A DNA stretch of 64,000 nt from Hyposmocoma kahamanoa (taxonomy: Eukaryota > Arthropoda > Insecta > Lepidoptera > Cosmopterigidae). The stretch covers positions 4,989,800 through 5,053,799 of the forward strand of contig NW_020653200.1 in NCBI RefSeq assembly GCF_003589595.1, read 5' to 3'. The translations under genes were made by a program, and so were the position numbers. Below the pieces are notes generated by a model. It saw only the letters and a program-made list of their open reading frames with translations, searched no databases and had not been told where the DNA came from. Below are positions 46,301-55,308 of this stretch, piece after piece. Within the stretch, counting starts at the first letter, position 1. Each line of letters starts with the position of its first letter.

Positions 46301-49300
46301 TGTCCGATCAACACGGGTATTATAAGTATTAATTGGATCAAGTAAACAATAAGCGACTGTATGTCACTGGCCGCAGTTTATTTAACTTCTGTACGAAAAT
46401 GCTAGTAGACTTTGACCTATGATCTCTTGGCATCAGGCATCATCATCGACCGCGTCGGCAGCCCGGCACACTCCATTCGTAACCAAAAACCGAAGTAAAG
46501 TATCTATTGCAAAGTACAATTTCAAACTAAGCAATTTACTAGTAAAAAAATACTATATAATAAATGTAGTTTAGAAGACACATGAAAATGTAATTAAAAG
46601 ATAATGTAATGGTTTTCGCCTCATTTTTAAATTGAGGGCTTTCAGGACAGGATTCGAATCAAATAGCGACGACGGCACCAGTAGTAAGATTCTCTTGTGG
46701 CTCCGTCGCTTTGTTATAGACTCTCACCCACCCAACACAACACCCTCTTTCTAGACTCCAAATATAATTCAATTTGTGTTCCAGGTGACAAAATCCTAGT
46801 TTCTTCTGAATAATAAATAAATAATGTACACACTCATTGCCTCGCACTAGGGTAACCCTGTATCACGAATGCCATGGACACACATATAGGTAGCCAACCA
46901 CAATTACATTATTACACCCAAAGTAACGAGAGAAATAAATGTAGGCCGTACAAATTTCTCCCGCCCCGGAACCTCTGCGTTACAGTCCAGCGTGGTAACC
47001 GTTCGGCCACGGAGGCAGTTACAGGAGTTCACACAAAAGATAGGGCCACAATAGTGAAATTACATCAAAATGCCACAATACGTACATGAACATCGAGACA
47101 ATATTCTGTTAAGATTATAGTACCTTGCCATGTTTTTCGAGTTAAATGTCCAACTTAGTCTTTTTGATTATTGGCGGTATTGACCTAATCCTTTTAGGAT
47201 TTCGAGTTTTTCGTTTAGTAATTTTAGGGTCGTATTCTAGAAGTCTACTCAATGCTCAAGTCAGGATTGCACTGGAAACACAAGCACTGGAAATACGACC
47301 CTAATGGCAAGGACTTGAGTATGATTTTCTGTGTTCACTGCAATACTCAAGTCCTGACTTGAGCATCGAGTAGAGTTCTAGAATACGACCCTTAGAGTCT
47401 TCTAGTTCTGCTATTCAACGAGTAATGTGAGAGTAGGCACAATGTGAGAAAGTACAAGCTTTCGAATTGGAAATGTGTTCCAAAATATTACGACAATTTT
47501 GAGTATAAACCTTTGGACTATGGAAACCAATATTTTTTACCATCCTCTAAGGTATAAACCCATAATATTTTTGCTGTCTTTGTATATGTCTATGCCTTTG
47601 ACTATTATTATTTACCTTTATTTTTTTTCCATCCTCTAAGGTCTATGCTAACGCGCTAGCTGTTCCGAAAGTTTTTAGTTACTCAGTTGTAAAAGGTCTA
47701 TATTGTACATATATCAAACGGAAGGTCAATAAGATGTGCAATCTTTTACATACTGGCCGCTGTTACACTCAATAAGTCACTTTTTCAAATTTATTTTGTC
47801 GCCTCGTAGAACATTCTTCAGGTCATGTTACATTTTTTTTTCACGTTATATATTATTAAATTAATAAAAAGCTTTATTAAAATATTTAAATCAGTCTTCT
47901 CATTTATTGATAGCGCCGGAGGTGCTCTATCAGGTTATGGGAACCGGCAACTTTAGTAGTTGAGTATTGAGTGAACTGATTAAGTACAAAGAGTGTACGA
48001 ACGTGAATATGTGACATGAATCATAGAGATATTAATGGTGAGATTGACCAAATTCCTATAAATATTACTCTAGTTAGAGAAATGAGTACAATGTCGGGAT
48101 CTAGACTTCCTGGGATTGAGAAGCTACAAGCAAGTAGCGACTTTGACCGTTGGAAGTTTGATATTGAGTGCATATTAGTCCAGCTTATCAAAAGCTAGAA
48201 GCCATATTTCTACAGCGATTTCTGAATGAAATCACGGGCAAGGAGTTACTTATCACGGTACATACAAATAGTCAATCTGCTATGGCAATAGGCCTAAATC
48301 CGGTGCAACATCAGGCGACAAAACATGTTGATGTTCGCTATCATTTTATTAGAGAAACTTTAGAAAAGCATACTACAAAGCTTAAGTATTTAGAAACCAA
48401 GTGTATGGTTGCTGATGATTTGACGAAAGCAGTGTTAAAGGGCAAGTATTAGTTTTGCCGTAGCTTATAGAAATGGGTGTGTACTGAGTATTCAAATCTG
48501 ACAAGGTTTCTTGATAGTGTCAGTAAAGCCAGGTGTAAATAAATGAGGAGCAGTGTCAGAGTATGAATGTGCAATCTTTTATATATGGGCCGATGTGACA
48601 TTGAGAGTTACTTTTTCAAATTTATTTTGTCGCCTCGTAGAACGCTCTTAATGTCTTGTTGTATTTTATTTCCACATTATATATAATTTAATAACAACCT
48701 TTTTTAAAATATTAAAATCAGTTCAGCCGGAGGAGCACTATCAAATACAATACTCACTTCTTCTTTTAAATGTTGTGGCCTCATCGAAGTAATCAATGAT
48801 TTCGCCAATGTCAAGTTAAGGAACACACGAGTTTTTACTCAAAAGTTAACCGGTAAATTTCAACAGAATTCACTGAGAGGAGACATACAGTCTACATAGA
48901 CTACAATTTGTACACCAAAAATAAGAAATGTCAAGCAAATTTTGCAAGTAGCCATCTAAGTCAATGATCTTATGAAGTGGCCCGTGAATAATCACTTGTT
49001 TATTACGAAGATTTAATACGAAAGGTCAATCTCTTCGCAAGCCACTGTTTTTATTACTTTCGTGAATTTAATAGAAGATTGTCAAAGATGAGAGTCCATC
49101 GAATGCAGAGATTTATGAAAATCAAATTGGGGTGGTTAGGAAAAGAAAGCAGGCACATCACAGACCGAGAGATTCAGATACAGAAGGAACACAGGCAGCT
49201 TTATAAACCGTACTACGTGACCACCTTAAATTTAGGAAGGTCGATAATTATCTCGTAGAATGGACTGGTGCAAGTTTATGCTAGAATTTTTTTATGTAGA

Positions 49301-52300
49301 TAGCTCCCAGTAAATAACATATAATAGTAACGAGTCCTGGATTTATTTTTATGGTCCACTAATAAAACAGGAGTCTTCGCAATGAGTGTTTAAAAACGAC
49401 CTGACCTGGACCCTTTTTATTCTTTTGTTTCCAACTGTAATGATCCATTTTAATCTTCATTCACATTACCTACCACCTTGTTTATAACATTATGATATGT
49501 AACAAAGTATTGATTACCTATAAAGAAACATGTGTGGCAGCACTTTTTCCAGCGCAAATGAAACTGTAAATGAATTTAACCGACTTTTTAACGACATTCC
49601 ACAAAAACGTTTTTAAACAGTTTTCAAAACTGGTTTAACGAATAAAAACGTCTCAATACACGTTTTCATTACCTCAACAAGGAAAAGTATTACAAAATAT
49701 TCGTGTACCTTTTTTTAGTAAAACCAATACTTATAAAGTAATTCCCACCAAAAAGGTATTGTTCCTAAACTTGTTCCTTGCTAGAGATAAACCTGAATGT
49801 TGCCTAAATATATATGACAAATGAAAGAGAATTTCGTAATCAAGCGCCAAACAACGAACCACGTGGCTAAATCTGGTAAGCACTGGAATGCAAAAAAAAC
49901 CGTAAAAGAAGTCTCTGTTTTCCTTACTGAATAATGACGAGGAAAATAATTATCTCAAGGTATTCCGTAGTCCTACGGGCGTTACGAAGTATTACGAGGT
50001 CGATTTGTAAATTATGTTATTTAAAAAAAAATACATTCCATGCATTTTTTAAGGAAATTATTACGTATTACTGTTTTCTCAGGACAGATTTTTTTTTTAT
50101 TCTTTCAATATTTCAGAACAGTTGCACACTCCACGGCGACGAATTGATTAGCAAACAGCTGTTTACAACCTTAAGGATAGATATAATTTGTCTACCCCAT
50201 ATGTGATGATGATTACCCTTGTCTCGATATTATCATAAAACTGATAACTGGGACGTAATAAGAAGAAGAATTAAAAACGCATCGCGGTGAGGTAAAAACA
50301 TCCAAAGGTTCTATATTTGCAGTTTGCGTCACGATATGTGCGGCTTGTTTATTGTCGAACTTCTACCGCAATGCCCGTTTAGCACTCACCGGCTTGACAT
50401 TGCTCCTTGTAAATCTAATAGGTTTCTCAGAAGTGTTGAAAATTTATACTAGACAATACTAGACGATTTATTTATTGTAAAGAAGTGGACTTATTCTATA
50501 ACATACTTATTTTGGACCAAAATTTCCACTTTTGATAACAATTTTAAATAAAAGTTTTTAAAGTTATTTTAATTAAGATTTTCGAGTTATAGACGACATT
50601 GAGGCGATAAAGACATTGTAAATTATAACACGTGCATATCAATTCTCTTGTATACTAATAGAATCAACTATTACATCATTGATTGTGTGGCTAACTATAA
50701 ATGAATATAGTTATTTTCTAAACAAATGTAATCCAGTTCACATGCATAGATAATGTTGTGGCTCAATACACTGACTGAAATAAGAATAACCTACAGTGGA
50801 GTTATATAACCGACGCCACCAGACACCAGACGTTTAATACTGACGAGGCGAACACTTTGGTTTGCAAACCGACGTTACAAGAGCTCTCCGCACCTAACTT
50901 TAGAAATTAATTTCACGCTTTCGCTCTCTGGTCGACTAATGCACTATAGAACTGGAGACGGCAGTACTCCACTAAAGCTCAATGCTAAGATCGGATTCAA
51001 TTTAAAAAGACAATAAAGCCATGAACATTCTTTGTTAAGTACTTGTGCATTATGTGACTGACACCCTGAGCGAGCCTACAAATCAACGTTTTAATTAATC
51101 ATTCTAATGTTAATGAAAGCAGTATGAGTCAAGAGTTCGATTATGTAGTGACGTGGACGGTGCTGCTACTTGGTACTTATTAGTATTCATAGCTACGTAA
51201 AATGTGTTAACAAAAAAACCATTACGAAAGATGCACAAACGTTTAAGACCAAAACAATACTGATAACGCCAAACCTGAGACAACGTTTTGACAAATGCCA
51301 TATATGTCAATAAAGATATAAATTATATAAATCCATATTGCATCTGTTATCACATTAGCTAATCAGTTACCACAATATCCCGGTTTGCAGAATTTACTGT
51401 CTATAAGATAATACTAATCTACTCGCACCTAATCACAGCAGCGTTACGTCAGTAACAAGTGCCAGTAAATCACGTGTGTCGAACCTTCGCATGCATTTAA
51501 CATATTTTATGGTAGTTATAGTCTCACAACTTACGTTTAGTTTACTTTGTATTATTGTTCTAAACAATAGTTTACTTTGTAAAAGTCTTAAAATTTCATA
51601 ATATCAATACGTAACCCAGAAGATTACTAATCTCATTTCAGAAGATTACTAATAATCTTGTATGAATACAGTTTTCCAAAAGTCCGCAACGGATTGTCGT
51701 AATAAAATATACACACGATATAGTATAGATTGAGATTACAAACAGCATTAATTTATTATTTGCACAAGTGTACAAACTATTCATTTATCACGCAAAGATG
51801 TACGTTTCCGAAAATTACATTGTTCCGAAGCCACGACTGGACGTGGCCGTGAACGTGTTATTATCAGTCAGACGTGTTTTAGATTTTTCAGTCTTATCTT
51901 GAATTGCCATAAATTTTGATGTTTTCGACTTATATGTGCGCGTGGTTATGGTATACGCTATACTAACTACTCCAAAAGTAACGGGTTGTTGGGCGAGTGC
52001 CCGAGGCGAGCTGCGATGACCTGCCTGGTTATCTTTAGCAAAGCATAGAGGACACGCATTGCGAATGAATGTCATTGGGGATAGCTGCGTTACGTAGCCT
52101 ACGATAACCGGCGCGTACATCGCCACATTTCCCAACGACCTATCAAAGACGTGCCCTCTGTACGTACACCAGGCCGAAATGTCAGCCAAGAGTGCTTAAA
52201 GAATATTATTAACTTCCGTATGACGTATGACCCGATGAGCATTCGTGACGCATTTCGAGTGTAGCTCGAGGAAAATCCCGTAATGAAGTAAAACAATCGC

Positions 52301-53808
52301 TGAGCGGTCTTAACGACTTATCACTGTCACGTACGAGCAGATTTACATATCACGGGACGGCGCTAGCGTATAGTACGCGTCCACGTGATGCGAACATTTA
52401 AGTGACATTCCGATTATCACAGCAGCACGACGTTACCGGGGATGACACTGACACAGTTAAGTCTCAGGGCCATTGCTACTGTACCACATTTTGTGCTAAT
52501 CCACTCAACTAGACAATTTCATAATGGGCAACCTCACTTTGCGTTAAAAGGAAAATATACTTCAATACAAATATAGCAATGATTTAGTAATCAAGAAACT
52601 TGCCAGTTTAGTTTAAACAAACATCCAAATACTAGTGCCTACCATTACTTATACATATACTGTTAAAGTTTAGTTAAAGTTATGGTTACGCAAATTGCCT
52701 GCTTATTTAAACACAATTGAATTAACATGTACTTAGGCTTTGTTTCATATACTTTGGTTTATATGCAGGTATTTCAATTCTTGCTGTGTGAAAATCATTA
52801 AGCAGATATTCATTTGTGAACAAAGTTTAATGAGCTGAATGGGTATCATAAATTAATATCTATTAAATTTGGACCTCATATGGTAGCTAGACAGTTTGCA
52901 TTTATAAATACTATCGATTAACTTATTTAGATGAGTTACAATTTTAACTAGCACATAAATTAACAGGTTAACTACTCCAATGGTTAAAAAATAAAACACA
53001 CTGGCACATTATTACTATTCACACATTAATATGAATTATGATTAATATTGCTGTACTTTGATACCAAAATGAAGTACAAATTCTGCAAAACATACATATT
53101 TTCATTTTGCATTAATCTTAGGTTACCAAAATCTTTTACAGGTACATTACAGTGTCTGAAATGAAGTAGATATAAGTAAATAAAATATTTTAAATATATA
53201 TGTAAAAAGTTTTCCATGTTAGTAACAAAGCTATCACCTAGCATCTGCTGAAAGTTGTAACAGAACATCAAGCAAAAGGTGAACCTACAATTCTAACCGA
53301 ACGTAACCTTAACTTAGAATTAGGCGCACTGTAATAAAGTCCACGTCAAACATCAAGTTGAATACTTCTGATGGAACTCAACTTAGCTTATATTAATTAT
53401 CGATAGGCGAGTAATTTTTCATACCGTTAAATAGATATAGATTCTTGACAATAAAGGCAAAAAGTTACGCGCGTTGAAACAAAAACACGAGTGGCGAAAC
53501 AGAGCGGCGTGCATCTCGGACACCGGTTACCACTAACAACAACCACCTTTATTATCCCGTAAAAGCTAACTACTTCGTTACCCATCATCATACACAATAT
53601 GTGCATTCATTCCCAGAATAGTTTTTATTCACATTACATAACTTGAAAACTCAAAATGGGATGAAGTAGGTTAGGAATTGGTAGGGCATTTGCCACCGAA
53701 TCAGCAAATAAATCTACGCAATTATTGAATTAAAAAAACTTCTAATACGCGAACACTACTCACCTGCACCTCAACTAATTTCGTGGTAGTAATCCTGAAT
53801 AGAGCCAT
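22152..53808 (-). CDS. kdn: Citrate synthase, mitochondrial, nine coding exons
   Basis: Condenses acetyl-CoA with oxaloacetate to citrate, the entry step of the TCA cycle, in the mitochondrial matrix. Exons in transcript order: 53808-53764, 45712-45551, 36525-36296, 36202-36046, 30324-30125, 26764-26632, 26242-26097, 25789-25627 and 22313-22152. The sum is 1,398 nt, exactly 465 residues plus TAA, the usual length for animal enzymes, and every junction is GT-AG in frame. The catalytic residues fall at His303 ([10 protein letters not shown]), His349 ([15 protein letters not shown]) and Asp404 ([11 protein letters not shown]). The spacings of 46 and 55 equal those of pig His274, His320 and Asp375. 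The N-terminus [15 protein letters not shown] has Arg and Lys, no acid until residue 13, and a hydrophobic start, as in a mitochondrial presequence. The Drosophila gene is kdn. No lesion was seen. Confidence 0.97.
22409..22655. mobile_element. MITE with GGGCTCAATTTA ends, copy 1
   Basis: The left GGCTCAATTTATATTGCGGC and the right GCCGCAATGTAAATTGAG are inverted over about 35 bp, including GGAATGGAAGCG. The interior is GC-rich with TTCGAGAATGCTCGGGCATT. A truncated relative ends at 31478. It lies just upstream of terminal exon 9 of citrate synthase. Confidence 0.75.
23455..23509 (+). mobile_element. Mariner left-end fragment abutting the gap
   Basis: TAGGGGTTAAAGTATGAAAT through GGTTCTTTGAATTTTCA is identical to the first bases of the mariner starting at 23922. 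The sequence then enters 400 Ns. Confidence 0.75.
23510..23909. other. Assembly gap (400 N)
   Basis: Unsequenced. It lies in citrate synthase intron 8, flanked on both sides by the same mariner left end. Confidence 0.99.
23920..25202 (+). mobile_element. Near-intact mariner transposon (1,279 bp)
   Basis: TA target dinucleotides at 23920-23921 and 25201-25202 flank TIRs that share GGGGTTAAAGTATGAAATTG plus CCG. Inside is one transposase frame, 24106-25125, with a single premature stop. A second copy in the opposite orientation starts at 61561. Confidence 0.92.
24106..25125 (+). pseudogene. Mariner transposase with one nonsense codon
   Basis: A 340-codon frame in two open parts: 24106-24372 and, beyond TGA at 24373-24375, a continuous frame to TAA at 25125. 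The N-terminal helix-turn-helix region ([20 protein letters not shown]) recognises the TIRs. Catalytic Asps lie in [24 protein letters not shown] and [16 protein letters not shown]. Exactly 34 residues separate the second and third, giving D,D34D. The stop falls where relatives commonly have Arg (ELAA-R-FNV), so a single CGA to TGA change explains it. It otherwise looks complete and may be a young copy. It carries out cut-and-paste transposition at TA when intact. Confidence 0.9.
25627..25789 (-). CDS. kdn: Citrate synthase coding exon 8
   Basis: Encodes [39 protein letters not shown] and SHSGVLLQ, with catalytic Asp404. Donor GTACTG. Confidence 0.96.
26097..26242 (-). CDS. kdn: Citrate synthase coding exon 7
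   Basis: Encodes [39 protein letters not shown] and [10 protein letters not shown], with catalytic His349. Donor GTAAGG. Confidence 0.96.
26398..26525 (+). repeat. Insect interspersed repeat, partial copy
   Basis: TGAGACGGGACGAACAAGTC, AAATTACAAAGATCTGAGGA and CACTGGCACTGCGACC match the family at 19317. Lies in citrate synthase intron 6. Confidence 0.6.
26632..26764 (-). CDS. kdn: Citrate synthase coding exon 6
   Basis: Encodes [39 protein letters not shown] and LANQE, with catalytic His303. Donor GTATGA. Confidence 0.97.
27712..27860. mobile_element. Foldback element relative, copy 2 (diverged)
   Basis: TAGGAAATGAAACTATATTT ... CGGATTTAAATCGCGTATAT matches the 16704 arm. The other arm is degraded (TAGATCCGAGAAAAATAATT). 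The centre retains ACGTTTCGGGCCC in inverse sense. Confidence 0.65.
28509..28544. mobile_element. 20-bp micro-element made of two hAT-like ends, with 8-bp target duplication
   Basis: CATTGACTTAAAAGTCAATG (28517-28536) is two CATTGACTT-type ends joined through about two bases. AAGAAAAC stands on both sides (28509-28516 and 28537-28544). The ends match the hAT-like MITE at 12502-12729. It lies in citrate synthase intron 5. Confidence 0.7.
29133..29300 (+). repeat. Insect interspersed repeat, copy with AAT/ATTT tail
   Basis: AAGTGGCGGGACGAAACAAG, GGTGGTAAGCGACAAGCCTA and GAGGGGTACTGCCACTGCGC, then GACAAATCCCATGTGCTTAA running into an AAT microsatellite and ATTT repeats to about 29330. Confidence 0.65.
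30125..30324 (-). CDS. kdn: Citrate synthase coding exon 5
   Basis: Encodes [60 protein letters not shown] and LYLTIH. The family block is (D)W(S)ANY(C)..(L)G(F). Confidence 0.97.
30500..30785 (+). pseudogene. RTE-type non-LTR retrotransposon 3' tail
   Basis: Reads [40 protein letters not shown] and [19 protein letters not shown], the typical C-terminal end of insect RTE ORFs (VLEWRPR.G.RSVGRP..RW.DD). Upstream reverse transcriptase is absent, as in a 5'-truncated copy. Confidence 0.75.
31365..31478. mobile_element. MITE with GGCTCAATTT ends, partial copy 2
   Basis: TCGCGGAAATGCTCGAGCAT and GATGCTTCCATATCATTCCG, then CAATGAAAATTGAGCC, match the right part of the element at 22409-22655. Confidence 0.6.
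32358..32486. mobile_element. 125-bp palindromic MITE with TA target
   Basis: TA, then GGGCTAGCACAACAGGGCAC at 32360; the inverse CCCTGTTGTGTTAGCCC ends at 32484, followed by TA. The interior has CGCGAGA/TCTCGCG pairs, so the whole can fold. Superfamily unassigned (TA target, Tc1/mariner-like). Confidence 0.7.
34640..34705. repeat. ATGTGTATACATACATA simple repeat
   Basis: Three repeats of ATGTGTATACATAC-type sequence, with ACTAAATATGTGTATACATA occurring twice. Confidence 0.75.
36046..36202 (-). CDS. kdn: Citrate synthase coding exon 4
   Basis: Encodes [40 protein letters not shown] and [16 protein letters not shown].(S)AA(V)TAL..ES.FA.AY..G is conserved. Confidence 0.97.
36296..36525 (-). 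CDS. kdn: Citrate synthase coding exon 3
   Basis: Encodes [59 protein letters not shown] and [17 protein letters not shown]. Begins directly after TVDM of exon 2. Confidence 0.97.
37768..37985 (+). mobile_element. tRNA-derived SINE, copy 2
   Basis: Starts AACTGCCTCCGTGGCTAAAC; exact B box GGTTCGATTCC; body GTGTGTCCATTGGCACCCGC and TTTTCCCTAGTGCGGGGCTA; TTAT-rich tail. Same family as 15641. Confidence 0.85.
39497..39695. mobile_element. Palindromic MITE with CAGCCCCCGTA ends
   Basis: CAGCCCCCGTAACACGTCTA on the left and the inverse ...TAGCCATGCTACGGGGGCTG on the right. Arms of about 75 bp contain ATGATGTCGCGAC and TTGAAATAAGYGCGCGCTAT. The centre has a 26-bp tandem duplication (AGATCTGATTGTGATAGCCA...). 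No clear target duplication. Confidence 0.75.
39804..40078. mobile_element. Palindromic MITE with AAAAGCGGTTACACACGGC ends
   Basis: The left AAAAGCGGTTACACACGGCG and the inverse right end (CCGTGTGTATCCGCTTTT) bound about 275 bp of GC-rich sequence with repeated TGCATCG/GCGTTTG motifs. It abuts the next element directly. Confidence 0.7.
40077..40553. mobile_element. PIF/Harbinger-like MITE with GGCCATACACGG ends
   Basis: TTA then GGCCGGCCATACACGG at 40080; GGCCGTGTATGGCCACCC ends at 40550, followed by TAA. The interior is rich in CTCGAGC and CAGTTG motifs. TTA/TAA flanks suggest a Tourist-type element. Open frames inside it are accidental. Confidence 0.65.
41800..42121. mobile_element. MITE with GGGTCGCCTCAAATT ends
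   Basis: GGGTCGCCTCAAATTACCGC on the left and TGGCAATTTGAGGCGATCC on the right are inverted. The interior GC-rich block at 41925-41960 and GCATTGCTCGTTTTGATTGC mirror ATGCATTAAAATGAGCAAGG. Confidence 0.65.
42589..44014 (+). mobile_element. hAT-like MITE, right half (copy C), split by inversion
   Basis: GCGCTGTCACTCGAACAAAC through CGGACACTTTCTAGCGCG and CCGACGTCCATTT match the right half of copy A. It ends TTGGTAGGTCAATG at 44006, followed by CTTGTGTA. The end is interrupted by a nested element (42699-43989). The matching left half lies inverted at 44316-44505. Confidence 0.75.
42696..43992. mobile_element. PIF/Harbinger-like non-autonomous element, 1,291 bp, TTA target
   Basis: TTA at 42696-42698 and 43990-43992 flank 42699-43989. 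The ends GGGCGCGTTCCCACTATGTC plus GT are perfect inverse copies. Subterminal GTTCCCACTRNRNCGTGACGAC-like motifs repeat inside (near 42772, 42837 and 43833), a likely transposase-binding array. The middle (about 43130-43660) has GGGTTAAAACCC-type inverted pieces. No transposase frame. Confidence 0.8.
44316..44505 (-). mobile_element. hAT-like MITE, left half in inverse orientation (copy C')
   Basis: Plus strand reads GCAAGCAAATTTAGGCAGTA through GACGTTACAATTTAAATT and TTTTTGTATTAGATCCGATG to TTGGTAGGTCAATG at 44497. This is the inverse of copy A's left half. The next 8 bases, TACACAAG, are the exact inverse complement of CTTGTGTA beside copy C. Confidence 0.75.
45366..45485. mobile_element. 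Foldback element relative, copy 3 (one arm)
   Basis: AAAAGGTTTGTTTGAAAAAA, CAAATAAACACGATTTAGAT and TGTTTCATTTCCTA match the right arm of the 16704 element. Only TTTTCGCGATTGTTACACAT remains of the other side. Confidence 0.6.
45551..45712 (-). CDS. kdn: Citrate synthase coding exon 2
   Basis: Encodes [40 protein letters not shown] and [19 protein letters not shown]...IPKEQ..I..FR is the start of the mature enzyme. The presequence cleavage site probably lies before SAENTNLK. Confidence 0.96.
46810..47022 (-). mobile_element. tRNA-derived SINE, copy 3
   Basis: Minus strand starts GTAACTGCCTCCGTGGCCGA with A-box-like TGGCCGAACGG. The B box is mutated (GGTTCCGGGG). The body GTGTGTCCATGGCATTCGTG and ACCCTAGTGCGAGGCAATG is followed by a TTAT tail. 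Confidence 0.8.
47224..47394. mobile_element. PIF/Harbinger-like MITE (GGGTCGTATTC family), copy 3
   Basis: Perfect TTA duplication (47224-47226 and 47392-47394) around 165 bp, starting GGGTCGTATTCTAGAAGTCT and ending GAGTTCTAGAATACGACCC. The best-preserved copy of the family. Confidence 0.85.
47503..47559. mobile_element. 41-bp micro-element (CTTAGA family) with 8-bp target duplication
   Basis: The element at 47511-47551 runs from CTTTGGACTATGGAAACC to TACCATCCTCTAAG. GTATAAAC flanks both sides (47503-47510 and 47552-47559). The ends are imperfect inverse copies. Confidence 0.7.
47588..47648. mobile_element. 45-bp micro-element (CTTAGA family) with 8-bp target duplication
   Basis: The element at 47596-47640 runs from CTTTGACTATTATTATTT to TTTCCATCCTCTAAG. 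GTCTATGC flanks both sides (47588-47595 and 47641-47648). It lies 28 bp beyond the previous one. Confidence 0.7.
47720..48743 (+). mobile_element. Internally deleted Ty1/copia-type retrotransposon with both LTRs
   Basis: 5' LTR about 47720-47932, 3' LTR about 48554-48743. They share TGTGCAATCTTTTA, TTCAAATTTATTTTGTCGCC, TCGTAGAAC and the end CTATCA, with many differences. GGTTATGGGAACC follows the 5' LTR, close to the copia primer site on an internal part of initiator Met-tRNA. The only coding remains are a Gag start (48016-48198, [19 protein letters not shown]) joined, out of frame, to the RNase H end of Pol (to 48452, [18 protein letters not shown] and [10 protein letters not shown]). Inactive. 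No target duplication was read. Confidence 0.8.
53764..53808 (-). CDS. kdn: Citrate synthase coding exon 1
   Basis: Encodes [15 protein letters not shown], the first part of the mitochondrial presequence. ATG context TTCAAAAAATGGC. Donor GTGAGT. Confidence 0.9.
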
Positions 53809-54092
53809 TTTTTGAACCCACCGAGCGCTAACTACCGCATACAACTACTTCTCGCAATCGATCGCATTCGCAAACCTATGTGGCTAGTTTAGTTGTCGTT
53901 GTAAAGTTGGCAGTACTGCCTGTCTGTCATTTCGAAGTTTTTTTGTTGGTTTTTACGGCTCTGGGTAGTTTGACAATTGAGCCAATCGTCAAAATGATGA
54001 TCGCAAATATTATAAAACGAAAATATTACACGTAAAATGTAAAATTAAAGCAGTATTTTCGTTCACTGCGTTTTGGTAGGTCAATGATTGCG
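53809..54092 (-). promoter_or_regulatory. Citrate synthase 5' UTR and probable promoter region
   Basis: The stretch directly upstream of the start codon is free of recognised repeats except a lone hAT-like end (TTGGTAGGTCAATG near 54086). No TATA box was seen. The transcription start cannot be placed from sequence alone. Confidence 0.35.
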
Positions 54093-54791
54093 TTAAGGTA
54101 AATTCACAATACAGAAATGAGACACAATAGAATTGCGGCAATTTAAGGCATTGCGATGGCAATCGCGGAGTGCGATTTGATCGCGAGTGCACAATAGTTG
54201 TTGTTAGACTTTGTATTTTTGACGTTTGTGAGTTTTGTTGGAGTATTTAACTTAGAGGATGGAAAAAAATAAAGTCTAAGGTATTTAACGAAGTTTTTAT
54301 GTCTTATTAGTGAACATAAGTACCTATTTAATTTTTGGCGTTGTATTTATTGAAAAGAGGAAAGACGTTAGTTATATACATCATTTACAGACAGACAAAT
54401 AACTATTTTAAAGTCATAAAAATACTAATTTTTGCAATACAAAGCACTCACCGGCAATTTATTTTTAATATTAAGCAGCTAGAATGCGGAGTCCGTTAAA
54501 TCCACCTAAGTAACTTAAAATTCCATCTACAAACAACGCATTAAATTATAACGAAAAAAGTATCCCGCCATACGACTGTGTGCCGTATGTCGGGTTCATC
54601 GCTCATATTGCCGCGTTTTGCGACAAAAAGTTTACCCATTTATGTGGTATGTGAGCTTACCTGAAACAACAAGCTTTTAAATGTCGCAGCTCTTGATTGG
54701 TCTCAAGAACTGGAACTCAAGATCATATCGCGCAACGCGATAAACTGCGGCAATATATTGTTAGAATTTGTGCATTGTAAATTCACCCTAA
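54093..54791. mobile_element. PIF/Harbinger-like non-autonomous element, about 690 bp
   Basis: TTA then AGGTAAATTCACAATAC on the left; GTGCATTGTAAATTCACCC then TAA on the right. Further inverted motifs are AATTGCGGCAATTT against TGCGGCAATATATTG, and GCGATTTGATCGCG. It lies 290 bp upstream of the citrate synthase start and carries a 30-bp micro-element. Confidence 0.65.
54243..54288. mobile_element. 30-bp micro-element (CTTAGA family) with 8-bp target duplication
   Basis: CTTAGAGGATGGAAAAAAAT plus AAAGTCTAAG at 54251-54280, in inverse orientation to the others. GTATTTAA flanks both sides (54243-54250 and 54281-54288). The shortest member of this family. Confidence 0.75.
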
Positions 54792-55308
54792 TTTTAGTTA
54801 GATTATGACGCAGTGTTGCCACGGCAGTTGAGGAGTCGAAATTAATAATACGTTTTCTTTCTGAAAAGTATTTTTGCTGTAAGTTACATTTTCGTTCTTT
54901 TTTATTATAACTTGTAAACGTTTACTTACTTTAAACGCTTAAATCCTTAAAAAAATAAGTACGTTTGTGAAAAATCAGTAACTGGACGATTTAATTTCAT
55001 TATTATTATTACATTATTAAGCATTTAGAGCTTATGCACAATGAATAGTGTAGAGTAGTGAATCGTCTCAAATACGCGCAAACATCCCCCTGCAAGAAAA
55101 AGCTCGATTTTAATGCGTTATATCAGTGACCAAGTAAAGTATGTTGAGTTTCCTGGCATTATACGTAATCATGTCAATCGTATGTAACGAAAACGTGTAA
55201 AAACTTAATATTTATGCAGTGAAAATTCTAATTTTCGTGGTCATACTCGACGCAGAAACTATCAGAGTGATTAGTCTGATTGTAATGTCTTTTTGAAGAC
55301 GGAGTAAA

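Larger units (their letters stand above)
45713..53763. other. Citrate synthase intron 1 (8.05 kb)
   Basis: Contains a SINE, a Harbinger-like MITE, two micro-elements and a copia derivative in 46.8-48.75 kb. From 48750 to 53760 no gene or recognised repeat was found; it is AT-rich with small direct repeats near 51535-51660. Regulatory sequence cannot be judged from one genome. Confidence 0.7.

Noticed and set aside
54073..54086. Complete hAT-like MITE upstream of citrate synthase
   Set aside because: Only one end (TTGGTAGGTCAATG) is present; no partner end or duplication was found.
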